This document shows, one piece after another, positions 1 through 12,130 of a stretch of DNA of 64,000 nt. The notes beneath the pieces were generated by a model. The model worked only from the letters and a program-made list of their open reading frames with translations, had not been told where the DNA came from and did no database searches. Numbering within the stretch: the stretch's first letter is position 1; the number at the start of each line of letters is the position of its first letter. The stretch lies in assembly GCF_965638725.1 (NCBI RefSeq), contig NC_134970.1, forward strand, positions 5,709,001 through 5,773,000. Reading direction: 5' to 3'. This DNA is from Aptenodytes patagonicus. Lineage: Eukaryota > Chordata > Aves > Sphenisciformes > Spheniscidae. Position numbers and translations under genes: made by a program.

Positions 1-2944
1 ACACCGGGGCTAGGAGCTATCGTGAATCATCCTCATTAAAAAGCATTTCCAGTTCAGCTTTGCAGAGATGCCTCACACCGTCTTTGCTGCCATAATGGAG
101 CTATTAAAAGCTCCCGTGTAAGGCAGGCGTCAGACAATAGACACAGGCAGGTACAGCCTGAAACCCCGTCCCAGAGGGCGTGGGGTGAAAAACCCATTTT
201 CTCACTTGTTTCCCATGCCAGGAGCAAGAGGAGGAGGCTGGACCTGCCAGCAGCATCTCCACGGCACAGAGACTGCTTGCTGGGCACAGAGGGACCTGGC
301 CTTATGGCATAGGGGCTCCTAGGGAGGCTTATCTATAGGTGATGGTTGTCCCTGAGTTGGGAAGAAAGGTGCGTGTAGGGTGTGTGTAGGGTCTATATGG
401 CCAGTAGAGCTTCTACAATATCCCACCATATCCCCGGCCCCACAGTATCCACCTGCCCTGGGCTCTGGCATCGTTGGGTTCCTGCAGTGCCAAACATGGT
501 TATATGTGTTGCAGAAATTGGAGGATTTACCAGGATTTCCCTGTTGAATTCTGGCTTACGATAACTGTTGAGCAAGGAGGCATCTCTTGGGTTGATTTTT
601 CTCTAACAGGCTCTGCCACCCTCATGCATTTCCCAGCTGTGAGTCAGATCTCATCCTCTGCTCTTCCCCCTCCCCGAAATCATCAGGCACCTCATGAGGT
701 TTTTGGAAGATAATAACGATAGTAATATCTTGTGCTGGGTTTTTGCTGGCTCTGCTCTGCGCAAGGGCTGGAAACTCACCCTTTGAGCGAAAGGCGAGGG
801 TCTTCCGTCGCTGCTGGGTGGCAGGAGTTGGGGTCAGCAGGAAAGGGAACCCAGCCCAGACATCACCACGTCTGGCAAGACCACCCAGGCAGCTCCAGTG
901 TGTCGGGAGTACGTAGACATACTCCTTGTGATGGACCAAACGGATGAATCAAAAGCAGAAATAAATCCTGGCAATTAAAAAAGCATCACCAAGTTCACTG
1001 TTTATTAGGAGGGGTGTCACATAGCTTTGCTCCCAAGGGGGCAGCTGCTGAATTGTGTCCTGGGGGGGACCCCTGTGATGTCTGGGCTCCCTCCCTGCTC
1101 CCTCCCTCCCCGGGATGCTGGAAGCCACCCTTGGGTCCAGCTCCCACCAGCATCTCTGTGCTCTGCCTGCACTGTGTTCTCATCGCTCTCCGGCCAAAAT
1201 GACTTTACCAGGAGGAAAAGCTGTGAGAAAAAGGCAAAGTCAACTGATTTCCTCTCTCTGGGCTGTTCTGGATCTCATTTTGTGCTTCCCCAAAAGAAGA
1301 AGGGGAACAAAGCAGAGAAAGAACAAGATTTGCATTAAAAAAGAAAGCAAGCAGCAGACAAAGAAATAAGGTCAAAGGAAAGGAGAGAAGAGACTTTCAG
1401 TCATTTCGGGGAGAATTCTTCTTTTAAGAAGGTCTTCTCAAGTTTCCTCCCCTTTCTTGCTGTCTCCAGGCTGTTACTAATTCAGTGATTTATATTTGCA
1501 GCAAAACCTTCCATCTCGGGAGTCATTTCTGTTTGTAATGACTTCAGCGAATTAATGGTGGGTACTGCCTTTTGAACCAAAATGAGTTCCTTCGTGGAAT
1601 TAAACTTTTCCTTGATATTCACTGATACTTTTTTTCATGTCTTCATTTATAATTGAGGTTTCTTAATTATTTTTTTAAGGGGAGGGTTAGAGGAAAGGAA
1701 TAGCAAGACTCTTCCAGCAGTGCTTTTTATGAAGGGTGAGCCGCGAAAGCGAAGCAGGCAGTGAGTCAGCATCCTCTCCTGCCTCTGCCGGCAGCCGAGC
1801 TGTTGCTGGGGTTACTGTCACAGGTGACAGAGCGGATCAGCCTTCCTGGTGTCCCCAAGCTGAGCGAGGAGGACCTGTTTTTCCTAATATTGCAAAGAAA
1901 AAAAAAAAAAAGCCAGGCTTCAGGAAGCCCCCACCCCCCCCATCCAAAGAAAACATCCCCAAATTGGTTATATTGTCATTTTGGGCTTAGAGAAATGGAA
2001 AAGAAGAACGTGGTGGCTTTTACTTTTGCTTTGGAGGTTGCGTAAGAAAAGTCATTTGAGAGAATCTTGCGTTAGTTGTTAGCAGATCTCGTTCGTTATT
2101 ACTAGCTCTTGCCAAAAAGTCCGTCGGTCGGCAAAACGAACACGGTCCCTGTGGCACCCGTGAGTGATCTCCTGGCAGGACTGTGTCACCCATCACCCAG
2201 CTCCCAGCGTCACACCCCTTGGTCCCAATGAGAGGGCTTAAGAAGACAAAAAAGCGACTCATCTGCTGCCCCTCACCCCGTTTTTGGTGCGTTCTTCCTT
2301 GCAAACACCCCATGATACAAGGGGATTTCTGAGCGGGTTTTCAGAGTTTCTCAGAAACGGGCTGTGCAAGAAGGGGGATCCCGGAGAAGGAAGCGCTGTA
2401 GCTAAAAAGCAGGAAATATGCTTAAAAATAAATCACACAGTTTTGCTGCAGAGCTCGGGTCTTCGAGCTCTCCTGCAGACTCCCTGTGATGCTGCACAAA
2501 TTCCTCTGCTCTGAATTTTTGCTGGTTTGGGTTTCCCAGCTAGAAATGAAGCCTTTGCCTAATGGCTGGGAAGCGTTAAGGAGCTCCAGCCTTACCTGCA
2601 GGCTTTGCAGATCTGCCAGCATCCAGATGTTGCAGCTAAACGCAGATCTACCAGCATCCTGCTGTGACAGCTAAACCCAAACAAACTTACTGCCTGTGTT
2701 TGAAAACTGCAAGCCCTGTGCAAATGCGTCTCCCCTGCAGAAAATACCCCCCATATAATAATGGTAAAGCTGAGGGAGGGCTTTTTATAACAAACTACGT
2801 CCCAGCACCGGTGATTGAGGGTTAAACTCACCGTGAAGATGGGGAGGACAGACAGAAGGGCCTTCAGGCAGAAGAGAATTTCCCCTGGATTGCCAGCTAG
2901 AAAGTGAATGATGACAATATTAGCACTTAACGCATGGGGTTTTT

Positions 2945-3000
2945 TTTTTTGTTTCAAAGCACTGTACAAACATGAACTAACTAACTTAAGCCAGGAAGCC
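2945..3000 (+). repeat. Amniote SINE/MIR-like relic (tail segment)
   Basis: A stretch beginning TTTCAAAGCACTGTACAAAC and running on into repeated AACTAACT matches the familiar 'ctcaaagcrctttacaaacatta-actaatta' segment of ancient MIR/L3-like amniote elements. Only about 55 bases are recognisable. The match rests on recall of the family consensus. Confidence 0.45.
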
Positions 3001-5644
3001 AGGGCTGCACTAATGTGTTTTGCCTGGTGACCTGTGCAAGTTTTAATTTTCTTTTTAGCCATTTCCTTTGAGACTAAAAGCCCGAGGACCGTGTCGCTGG
3101 GGGATGCAGCCCGCTGGAGCATCCTTGTCTTTGTAACGCGGCTCTAATTGCAGCCGGGCAGCCGTTGCCCTGTTTCTTTCCATGACTTTATCAAACTCTA
3201 ATAGAAGTTTGATGGCTTCAGAATAATTATACCACAGCGAGTTTGCTTCTGTGTTTGTTAGAAGGCGAAACACAATGAGCTACGAAAGGGTTTTTCTGTC
3301 CCCTCTTGGCTCTTCCCTACCCAACGTGTTCCCCATTTTAACCACCAGCAGTTTCCCTTCCGGCAAAAGCTGTTGTGGGATTTCTGTGGAAACCAGAGAG
3401 TTTCCTCGCTTTGTTTTTTTGGGTTCGCATAGTCGCATGGGGGCTGTAGGTACCCAGAGCTGGGTCAGGCTCCCCGAGTCCTGCTAGCCCTTAGGGTACT
3501 GGGATGCTCTGGGGGACAAGCCTGGTTCTCCAAGAGCTGGCTTGTCCCCAAGCTGAATGTATTGATGCTTGCGTTCCTCATGCTAGCTCCTTACTGACAC
3601 CAAATTTGCTAAATGATGGCTCTTCCCCAACGACGTCAAAGACGTGTGGCTGATGGAAGTCGTGTCCCACTTGAATACAACGTGATGGCAATGCCTCATC
3701 CCTCGTTATTTGCTCCCGGACTGTGTCGATCAAACTCCTGCAAGCTCAGATTTCATCTCTCTCCTTTCTAATACGATGTTCACTGAACTAGCAAATGAAA
3801 AGTCACGGAAAAATTGGGAGGACTGGAGAAAGGCGGAGGAATCCAAGAGACAAAACACGGTTTGAAAGTCCTTGCCTGCTTTCCAGGCGGCACAGCGGCT
3901 GTCTCGGGGATCCTGTGCTCGCGCGAGACAGCTCAGCGCCCTTGATAAATCTCTTCCTTGCCCAGCTCCCACTGATCTAATTGCTGGGAGGCCCCGGTGC
4001 CTGGTGCCAGGGCAGGGGAGGGTTGAGGCAGCTCCCGTCCCAGCTACCCAACACAGGAAAAATTGCTTCATTTCTGTGATGCAATTTATTTTTCTGAATA
4101 TAACTGGCTAAAAAGTGGGAAAAAGGTGAAGAGTTCGCATTCTAAAAATAAACATTTTAGCCTGTACAAGGGATGCTTTGTGGCATAAAGGTGACTTACA
4201 GATTCTCCAGTATTTCTGTGCAAAGCAAAATCATATTACTTAAAAACAGAGTTGTTTGTGCAGCTGAAGGGAGTTAGGCACCAATTCACCCTGAATACCT
4301 TGAGCATCCTCTGAAAATGCAACCTAAAATACTATCGTGAAGAGACTGATCCTGTATTTTAGGGAAAACTGCTCTGACCACATCCATTTAGACGGAGAGC
4401 AGTTGCTGGGTTTGGTTGTAGGGGCTGATATCGAGAGTTTTCGCTGCCATGGGATGGCATTGCGCTTCGCTCGGCTTAAGGAGGCTGCGAAGGCTGCGCC
4501 TTGCCTCGTGCCACCTCGCTGGGTGGCTGTCACCAACCCCCAACAGAAGTGACATCCGTGGAATAAATTTTTCAGGGGGCGAGCAGTCACTCCTCACCCG
4601 TGCGATGCTTTTTGCTGCCAGAAATCGGGGTTTTCGCATCTTTACGCCGAGGCTGGGTCTGACTCGGCACCGATGCTCTCCTGGCATCGCCTCGAGTCCC
4701 TGAGGAGTCCCCTGGCTTTCCTCCTCCCCATTGCTGAAATGGAGGTCGTCTGCAACTCCCACAGACATTTTTACCTTCGTAATGAAAACACAGTAACGTT
4801 GCCCCGTTGTCTCCCTGGATTTGTGGTTAAATTGCTTTGTCAATGTAATCTTATATCTTAATGACCAAATAATGGTGTGCAACAGGAGCTGCGTAAGAAG
4901 TCGCTGGGTATCATTTTGCTGTCATTGTGAAGGCCTTGGAACATGATCCCCATTACAGTGGAATTTGCTTTAACATTGTTTGGCCACCATAATCCCACCC
5001 AGTTAATCACATTTTTAGGATATTAAAATAGGTCTAACTATATCCTGAGTTGTAACCCCTAGATCCCCAAAGGGTTGGATGGGATTTAGCTCAGGCAGCT
5101 CCGTTAAAGCCGACGGAGTCACCGAGTGAAATAACCGAGCGATGCAGAGCAACTTGGCTGATCTTTTTTAGCCACCAAATCTTGTTCTTTGCTGGCCACG
5201 TAATACTCTTGCTAAATCCACAGCATCGTGAAAAAAAATGTGAAAAATAGCTCCTGTCCATGCTCAGTTATTTTGGGTTAGCGGTTCAATTTTCACTTCC
5301 CCCCATCTATTAGCAGTAATGACTGTTCTCTAAAGACGTGCTGCCTTCGGTAGCTGGACTGCAGCAGTTGGAGAGGACCCCAGGGAGTTCGGGGTCCTGT
5401 TGTGCTTGGTGCTAAATAATCTGTTAAAGAAAGAGAGGCATCAGTTATCCCTATGGAGCTCACAGCGATGCTCTTCACCTGTGCTGAGGGCTAAGCAAGC
5501 CGCAGTATTTAGACAGCGTTGAATTTTCCTCCCTCTTCCAAATTTCAGTATCTTTCTCATTTTCTGCAACCATGAGCACAGTGAAACGCTTCTGGTGTAG
5601 GATTTAAATAGACTCTAGGTGGGAGGCGAGAAATATTCTCTTAA

Positions 5645-5770
5645 TGTACAGATGAGAAACTGAGGCACGGAGAGATTGAAAGATTCACTCCACGACTGAG
5701 TTACACCCAGAGTCTGACTAAGACAAGGACAGGAATAGGGACTGTGTGCTCCAGAGTTAGAGCACTAAAT
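5645..5770 (+). repeat. MIR-like SINE relic
   Basis: The core CAGATGAGAAACTGAGGCAC, followed by an 'ggagagattgaaagattca' segment and then a degraded 'gagttacacccagagtctgac' portion, follows the order of the MIR core consensus (acagatgaggaaactgaggcacagagaggttaag...). This is the clearest forward-strand MIR-like copy in the window. The element is diverged and non-functional. Confidence 0.65.
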
Positions 5771-6248
5771 TCATCCTGGGAAATCAAGATGCATTTCCCA
5801 TCCCTCCTGCTGCCTCCCTGGGTGGCATCGGCAGAGAATTTGTCTTACCCCAGCTGTTACCCCAGAGGTGTTACCTTCATCTGAGGCTTTTGAGGCTTGA
5901 TGAGGAGATGAAATGGGATGCCTGATTTCTGGGAATGGGGTCAGTCACCCCATCTCGGTGTCCGTTGGGATAACAGCATGGCTCTCCTGGAAGGGTGTGA
6001 GCCTCAGGGACTGCGGGGATGCTCCCACCTCCTGTCTCCACAGGGGAGAAGGTGAGGATGGCAGGACTGCTCAGTCTGGAGCCAGAGGTCGCATTGTACA
6101 ACTTACTCCCCACTTGCCGAGCAAATAATCACAATTAAATCAGGGATAATCTGGCAGGGAAGAACTAGTTGAAGGTTACAGGGAGGGCAAGCAGCTGAAC
6201 CTGGGTGAAGCAAGCTAAGCAGAGCAGGGTTAGAGCATCCGTTCATCT

Positions 6249-6288
6249 GTTTTAGCTGTATAATGTATGTTTTAGCTGTATAATGTAT
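6249..6288 (+). repeat. 20-bp tandem duplication
   Basis: The unit GTTTTAGCTGTATAATGTAT occurs twice in direct succession with no mismatch, which suggests a recent replication-slippage duplication. No function is apparent. Confidence 0.8.
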
Positions 6289-9200
6289 GGATTGCTCCAA
6301 GTTAATCTTGAAAAGTTGGGTTGATGCTGCTGTCTGCCTGATGGCAACGGTCCTCTGCAGTCCTGTCTGCGAAGGTTTCAGGCAGTGATTAGTGACAACC
6401 TCGAGCCTTTATCTGTAACGTTTGTCCACGTTATGAGCGGCAGAGGTAGAGCTCATGTTTCTGAGATGACATGAGAAACCTCGCCAGCGAGTTAATACTG
6501 CACTGCCTTGATGTAGCAGTTGGGGCTTTGCGCGTTCCCCGCTGTGGGAGGAGAGACAATACATTTACAATGCATTAAGGTATTATTGTAACAGCGTTTG
6601 CACTGAGAGGTTTCTGATCCTCCAAAATAAAGAATAGCAGATTTGTCCCAGATTTATCAATGGAGGCAGGGTTCCCATTCAAACATGAGGGAGGGGAGAG
6701 CCCGAGGGAGGGGAGAGCGGGTGAGATCCTGCTCGCTGCAGCAGCCGGGCTGGATGCCGTACCTCTCTGCGCAGCTGCCAGGTGCTAACAGGGGATGAGG
6801 AGGATTTTGGTAGGAGAAGGACAACCCCAAAAGGCTGCTTGAGAGGCGACGGGGGCAAGGAGGCAGCAAAATTTCCAGGTGGAAGCAGCGTGCTAAGGCA
6901 GCCCCATGCTGGGGAATAGCTGAGGGTCGGGGTGAAGGTCCTGAGATGTTTTGTGCAGCCCATGTCCCCCTGGGGAGGGTTGCCGGGGTGGTTCCCCTCG
7001 TGGTCTGGGTCTGGCTGTGGGAATGGGGAAGCTGTGTGTCCCCTGTGCTTGGAAATCCATCCTGAGAAGGCCGTTAAAGGAGGACAAGAGTGATGCTCTG
7101 CTTCTTTGCAGAAAATGCATCTGATATTATAGGTCAGCCTGTGGATCATTGCACAGGGGGATTTCTTAAATGGCCGTTAGGAATAAAATTAAATTTGTTG
7201 AGACCAGATGCCTCAGAAGAGCTGGATGGAAAAGCAGAAGGAAACTTGCAGAGGGAGGACTGGGACATTTTGCATTAGACATAAAAGCCACAGTCTCGAG
7301 GAGTGGGTTCGATGCTGTACCTTGCACAGTGCTGGCCGGATCGGACATCGCAGAGATGTCCCTTCCCCTGGGCTTTTATTAGCGCTGGTTGTCCCGGACC
7401 CAAACGGCCCCCCTGCCTTTGCCCTTGTGCTCAGACCTCCTGGTTTTGGGACGTGACCTAGGCCACCTCTGTTGCTGCTTGACAAATTATGGTCTTGGTG
7501 CAGTGCCTGTATGCAAACCCCTCCAGGGAACACGTGTGGGGCTGGCGGTGGCTGATGCCAAGCAGGAGGTGATGCTATTGCTGTATCCCCGATGCTGAAC
7601 CAAGCCTTGGCTGGGGACCCCACGAGAAGGGAGGAGCTGAGGGGACTTTGCTGGGGAGGAGGTGATCTGCCCCTCCGGCCGCTCTGCCTGCAGCGATGCT
7701 GCTCACCTAGCACAGCTTAATTGGCTTTGATAGGATTATGTGGAAGCAGCTGAGGAGTAAATAGGGCCAGGAGGCCACATGGTGCCTGGGGCCACCAGGC
7801 TGTAGCCCGCGGCGAAATCCTTTGAGCCAGCGTGATGCTGGAGCAAAGCTGCCTGGAGCTCAAGGGTTAATGTCTGCTGCTGTGTTGCAGCTGATGGGGG
7901 CGGGGGTAACAGCTTAATCCTCCTGGTTTTAAGGGAAGGGCTTTTCCTAGCAGCATCCCAAAGGTCTGTGGCGCTCTCAATAATTTTCGAACAGTTTGCC
8001 CCTGACTGAGATCCAGATTAAACTGTTGCAGTTATGGAAGTTACGCCTTGTTGCCTCAAGCCTTTTGTCATCAATAAATGTTTATGGTTTGAAGCAGCCT
8101 TGTTTGTTTGCCTTAGACCAGATGACAGTGATTTATTGGCAGAAATCCTAGCAGAGGAAAGAGATGAGCCAGACAAGTCTTGAAGTGCTACACACATGTA
8201 TGTAGTGAGCAGATGATGGTTATTTCATGATCATGAAACCTGCAGAAAATAGATTCTCAAACTTGGATGTGAACTGTTGTTTCCAGGAATTTTTCTCAAC
8301 CTACAAGCAACGTGGGCAGCTCAAGGGTTAATGATGCACCAGGGCTTTGCTTCTTGCTTTATCTGAGGTTTGGGATGGCTGGGAGATGCTGCGTGTTGGA
8401 AAGGAGGAGTGGATGCTCTTGCTGGGAGCATGTTGCTGATTAGCACTATTAGTTGCTGTAGGAATGATGGGGGGGGGGCAAGATAGGGGACCCATTGCCC
8501 CAACTCCCTCATCCCAGGAGATCTGCAACCTCAAGCAAAACGGGACTCAAAAGCGGGGCTTAGAGCCAAGGGTGAAGGTGGCAACAAAGGGACATGTGTC
8601 CAAGTCTGGGGCAAGGTGACACGGCCCGGAGACAAGCGTCCCTGCGTGTGATCATGTGTGAATGTCTTCCAGTGGCCACACCGAGCTGCCGCCTGGTATG
8701 AAAAACCCAGCGTTGGCCATACCAGCACCGGGAGGTTGGTGGAGATGGAGGCAGAGCAGGCAGCTCACCTGTGGCTGTGTTGGGTTGGGTCCCACAGCCA
8801 GGTCCACCTTTTCATCCGCTGGACCTCGCTGGGGCTCATTCCCCAGGGAACCCCCCTGATTTCTGATGGCAGAGGGTTTTCTCCCCTCTGTCAGCAAAGA
8901 GGAAGGCGGGCTTGGCTCGCTCAGACCTCGTCCACAGTTTTAGTCTGCCATTTACAGTCTGGAGTCAGCTCTTACACCAATATTTATTGTTGTTTTCCCC
9001 CTCTAGGTTTGTATATTTTGTACAGCTTGTTTCTAATTTCAAGCATAAATAAGTTTGATCTTTTCATCTGTTTTTCTCCCTACCTTCTGGAGGCTGTGCT
9101 GGTTAAAAATAACCACAGTGATGAGCTAAAGTGGGGCTGGTGGAGGGGATTTAACCTCCATCGCGGCGGGACCACCCGGCCGGCGTGGAAACGGCAGCGC

Positions 9201-9653
9201 GGTCGCCCTTCTTGCCTCTCCCCGACCCTCGTGGTCTGGTTCTTTCCCGAGCCGGGAACTCCCTGAATTGCCTAACCCCCACTTGGCACGTGGCTGGGGA
9301 TTAAAGCACTTCTGCTGTTGGGGGGGGGTTGGGAAAACGAGGACCCATGAGGAGGCTGAGGGGGGGGCACAGCTGGGTGCAGAGATCAGAGGTTGTCCCT
9401 GATGCAGATCTCCTGGGGACAGAGCGTTTTCCAGCGCTGGGCTCCTGCAGAGGAGGCTTTCACCTTAAAAAAATCCCATTTGACCAAAATTGAACTATTT
9501 GCAGAAGATCAATTGAAGGGAGAAAAAAAAAAAATTTGAAGCCTTTTGGCTTTCTTGTAGGAAAGTCTGAAATGCAGATTTGGGGTCAGACTGAAACTGC
9601 CTTGGTCAAGGGCTGGCTCAGCTTCACGTCTCCATTTATTTTGCTGGGGGGAT

Positions 9654-9742
9654 GCACACGCACACACACACACGCGTGTGCAAGCGCACACATGCACACA
9701 CACACGTGTGCACACAGACACATGCACAAGCACATGCACACG
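9654..9742 (+). repeat. Imperfect (CA)n/(TG)n microsatellite
   Basis: Alternating purine-pyrimidine DNA built from CACACA, GCGTGTGC and CACATGCACA blocks, about 90 bases long, lies about 640 bases upstream of the KCNA3 start codon. Such tracts can adopt Z-DNA and are often length-polymorphic. Reading frames on both strands here encode only repetitive His/Thr/Cys/Val-rich peptides and are not genes. Confidence 0.85.
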
Positions 9743-9949
9743 CTCCCTCGTCTATACAGAAAAAAAAAAAATCCCCAGCACTTTAGCCGAAACGCTGATT
9801 CAAAACAACTGTTGGCAGCTCCGGCCGCCGCTGTCTGCTTTCCATTACCCACAGCCCCGCCGCGGCTTGAAACGGTGACTTGAAACAAACAGGCAAACCC
9901 CGAAATTAATAATAAAAATTACATTTCGCTTTCCCAGGGGAAGGGCAGA

Positions 9950-10760
9950 AAAACTCTTTCTAAGGCAGCGGTTCGTGCCAGGAAAAAACTCTCCCCGCTT
10001 GCGACCCGCTGAGCATCAAAGGATGCTCCCCGGGAGGGGACCGAAGCCCCTCGGCGTGTCGCTGGGTGGGGGTACGGATCGGGGTCCCCCCCGGGCTGGG
10101 GCAGGGGAGGGGATGCCCGCAGCGGGCTGGGGGCTGCGGGGCAGGGCCGGGGGTGCTGGTGGGTGTCTCCGGGAGCGGTGACTGAGCGAGGCGGTGCCAG
10201 GGCTGGGGGCGGATTTTTTGAGAAGAGCCTCAGCTCTTCAGAGCAGCGGCAGCCGCTGGAGGAGTTGGGCGGCTGTTTCTCCCTCTCCGCCCGGAGGAGG
10301 AGGAAGAGGAGGAAGAAGAGGCTTCGGCTGCCGCCTCTCCGATCCTCCCCCCCCCTTCCCCTTCCGCCCCACACCTTTATGGACGAGCGCCGGAGCTTGC
10401 TCTACTCTCCGGCTGCCTCCTCTGCCAGCCGGCATCCGCGGGGCAGCTCGACCAGCAGCCACCACAACCTGGGCTACACCGAGCAGCTGCCCCCCGCCGC
10501 CCCCCAGCCGGTCCCCGACCAAGAGGAGGAAGAGGGCGAAGAAGGGGAGGAAGGCAGCATGACCGTGGTGGGGGGCGGCGGAGACCCTTTGCTGGAAGAG
10601 CCACAGCATCCTCATCCTTTGCTCGGGGGGGACCGCTACGAACACCCCCCGACTCCGGCCGCTGTCCCCGCCGGCCAGCCCGCGGGCGGTGGGGAGCACG
10701 AGTGCTGCGAGCGGGTGGTGATCAACATCTCGGGGTTACGGTTCGAGACCCAGCTGAAGA
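9950..10760 (+). promoter_or_regulatory. KCNA3: CpG-rich 5' region / putative KCNA3 promoter
   Basis: Base composition changes sharply around 9.95 kb to GC-rich, CpG-dense sequence that runs through the start codon into the first part of the KCNA3 coding region, as expected for a CpG-island promoter. I see no convincing TATA box at a fixed distance, so the transcription start is not placed. The DNA just before the ATG is a purine-rich GGAGGAGGAAGAGGAGGAAG block followed by a run of C. Confidence 0.5.
10113..10181 (+). other. Possible upstream ORF in the KCNA3 5' leader
   Basis: If transcription starts upstream of it, the ATG at 10113 opens a 22-codon reading frame closing at TGA 10179-10181, about 200 bases before the KCNA3 start. 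An in-frame upstream ATG lies at 10023. The peptide is Gly/Arg-rich with no recognisable features. It could reduce KCNA3 translation, but the leader's true start is unknown. Confidence 0.2.
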
Positions 10761-12130
10761 CGCTGGCTCAATTCCCCGAGACGCTGCTGGGGGACCCACG
10801 CAAGAGGATGCGCTACTTCGACCCCCTCCGCAACGAGTATTTTTTCGACCGTAACCGTCCCAGCTTCGACGCCATTCTCTACTACTACCAGTCGGGTGGG
10901 CGCATCCGGCGACCCGTCAACGTCCCCATCGATATCTTCTCTGAGGAGATCCGCTTCTACCAGCTAGGGGAGGAGGCCATGGAGAAGTTTCGGGAGGATG
11001 AGGGTTTCATTCGGGAGGAGCAGCGGCCGCTTCCTGACAAGGAGTTTCAACGCCAAGTGTGGCTCCTCTTTGAGTACCCTGAGAGCTCTGGGCCGGCCCG
11101 AGGCATTGCCATAGTCTCTGTCCTGGTCATCCTTATCTCTATTGTCATCTTCTGTCTGGAGACCCTGCCTGAATTCAGGGATGACCACGACTATGAAGGA
11201 ACTGGGGGGACCTTCGGGACGGGCGGTGGCCCTCTTCCACCTGATGTCTTCACCAACTCCTCGTCCTCGGCTACTTCCATGGTGTCGTCCTTCACCGACC
11301 CTTTCTTTGTGGTGGAGACTTTGTGCATCATCTGGTTCTCCTTCGAGCTGCTGGTCCGCTTCTTTGCCTGCCCCAGCAAGGCCACCTTCTCCAAGAACAT
11401 CATGAACATCATTGACATTGTGGCCATCATTCCCTACTTCATCACGCTGGGCACCGAGCTGGCTGAGAGGCAAGGCAATGGCCAGCAAGCCATGTCCTTA
11501 GCCATCCTCAGAGTCATCCGGCTGGTCAGGGTCTTCCGTATCTTCAAGCTCTCCCGGCACTCCAAGGGGCTGCAGATCCTGGGGCAGACCCTCAAGGCCA
11601 GCATGCGGGAGCTGGGTTTGCTCATCTTCTTCCTCTTCATCGGCGTCATCCTCTTCTCCAGTGCCGTCTACTTCGCAGAAGCCGATGACCCCAGTTCAGG
11701 TTTCAGTAGCATCCCTGATGCCTTCTGGTGGGCGGTGGTGACCATGACCACAGTGGGCTACGGGGACATGCACCCCATCACCATTGGGGGCAAGATTGTG
11801 GGCTCTCTCTGTGCCATCGCAGGGGTGCTAACCATCGCCCTCCCCGTGCCCGTGATAGTCTCCAATTTCAACTATTTCTACCACCGGGAGACTGAAGGTG
11901 AGGAGCAAGCCCAATACATGCACGTCGGGAGCTGCCAGCACCTCTCGTCCAGCGAGGAGATGAGGAAGGCTCGCAGCAATTCCACCCTCAGCAAGTCTGA
12001 GTACATGGTGATCGAGGAAGGGGGAATCAACCACAGTGCATTCAAACAGGCTGCCTTTAAGACAGGCAACTGCACAACCACAAACAATCCCAACTGTGTG
12101 AACATCAAAAAGATCTTTACGGATGTTTAA
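10379..12130 (+). CDS. KCNA3: Voltage-gated K+ channel Kv1.3 (KCNA3), single coding exon
   Basis: Pore-forming alpha subunit of a delayed-rectifier potassium channel in the plasma membrane; in mammals it sets membrane potential in lymphocytes and some neurons. The 583-residue product has a divergent Pro/Gly/Glu-rich N-terminus (1-110), T1 tetramerisation domain (about 112-205), S1 (about 243-262), S2 (308-328), S3 (340-358), S4 sensor with R378, R381, R384, R387, K390 and R393, S5 (about 411-432), selectivity filter TVGYGD (458-463), S6 (about 472-497) with the PVP hinge (489-491), and C-terminal PDZ ligand TDV. H465 just after the filter, the NSS sequon at N293 in the S1-S2 loop, and the tail FKTGNCTT...NIKKIFTDV mark it as Kv1.3 rather than Kv1.1 or Kv1.2. 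The frame stays open 72 codons upstream, but its first ATG is at 10379, giving MDERRSLL, matching the mammalian MDERLSLL start. KCNA2 follows 29 kb downstream on the same strand. Confidence 0.97.
   Translation: MDERRSLLYSPAASSASRHPRGSSTSSHHNLGYTEQLPPAAPQPVPDQEEEEGEEGEEGSMTVVGGGGDPLLEEPQHPHPLLGGDRYEHPPTPAAVPAGQPAGGGEHECCERVVINISGLRFETQLKTLAQFPETLLGDPRKRMRYFDPLRNEYFFDRNRPSFDAILYYYQSGGRIRRPVNVPIDIFSEEIRFYQLGEEAMEKFREDEGFIREEQRPLPDKEFQRQVWLLFEYPESSGPARGIAIVSVLVILISIVIFCLETLPEFRDDHDYEGTGGTFGTGGGPLPPDVFTNSSSSATSMVSSFTDPFFVVETLCIIWFSFELLVRFFACPSKATFSKNIMNIIDIVAIIPYFITLGTELAERQGNGQQAMSLAILRVIRLVRVFRIFKLSRHSKGLQILGQTLKASMRELGLLIFFLFIGVILFSSAVYFAEADDPSSGFSSIPDAFWWAVVTMTTVGYGDMHPITIGGKIVGSLCAIAGVLTIALPVPVIVSNFNYFYHRETEGEEQAQYMHVGSCQHLSSSEEMRKARSNSTLSKSEYMVIEEGGINHSAFKQAAFKTGNCTTTNNPNCVNIKKIFTDV

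Larger units (their letters stand above)
1..9650. other. Upstream intergenic DNA, no gene seen
   Basis: No reading frame here resembles a known protein. The open frames are short, GC-rich by-products on both strands. In mammals the leukocyte tetraspanin gene CD53 lies further upstream of KCNA3 in the opposite orientation, but I see no tetraspanin-like exon. What can be pointed to is small: SINE-like relics near 2.95 and 5.65 kb, a 20-bp tandem duplication near 6.25 kb, an isolated AATAAA at 8073-8078 with no recognisable transcript, and short G runs near 8.47 and 9.32 kb. Distal KCNA3 regulatory elements could be here but cannot be identified by eye. Confidence 0.6.

Noticed and set aside
8073..8078. 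AATAAA as the end of an unannotated transcript
   Set aside because: An isolated signal without exon, splice or coding evidence upstream.
8658..9266. 202-codon open frame on the plus strand before KCNA3
   Set aside because: Starts with GTG, has no recognisable domain, and its composition follows the surrounding non-coding DNA.
1..9650. Search for CD53-like tetraspanin exons upstream of KCNA3
   Set aside because: No CCG motif or tetraspanin membrane segments found on either strand.
10163..10378. 72-codon open extension upstream of the KCNA3 ATG in the same frame
   Set aside because: It begins at a GTG and contains no ATG; the Arg/Lys-rich translation has no Kv1 similarity, and MDERRSLL matches the known vertebrate start.
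10964..11488. 174-codon open frame antisense to KCNA3
   Set aside because: Mirror of the GC-rich, conserved channel coding sequence; low-complexity product with no independent support.
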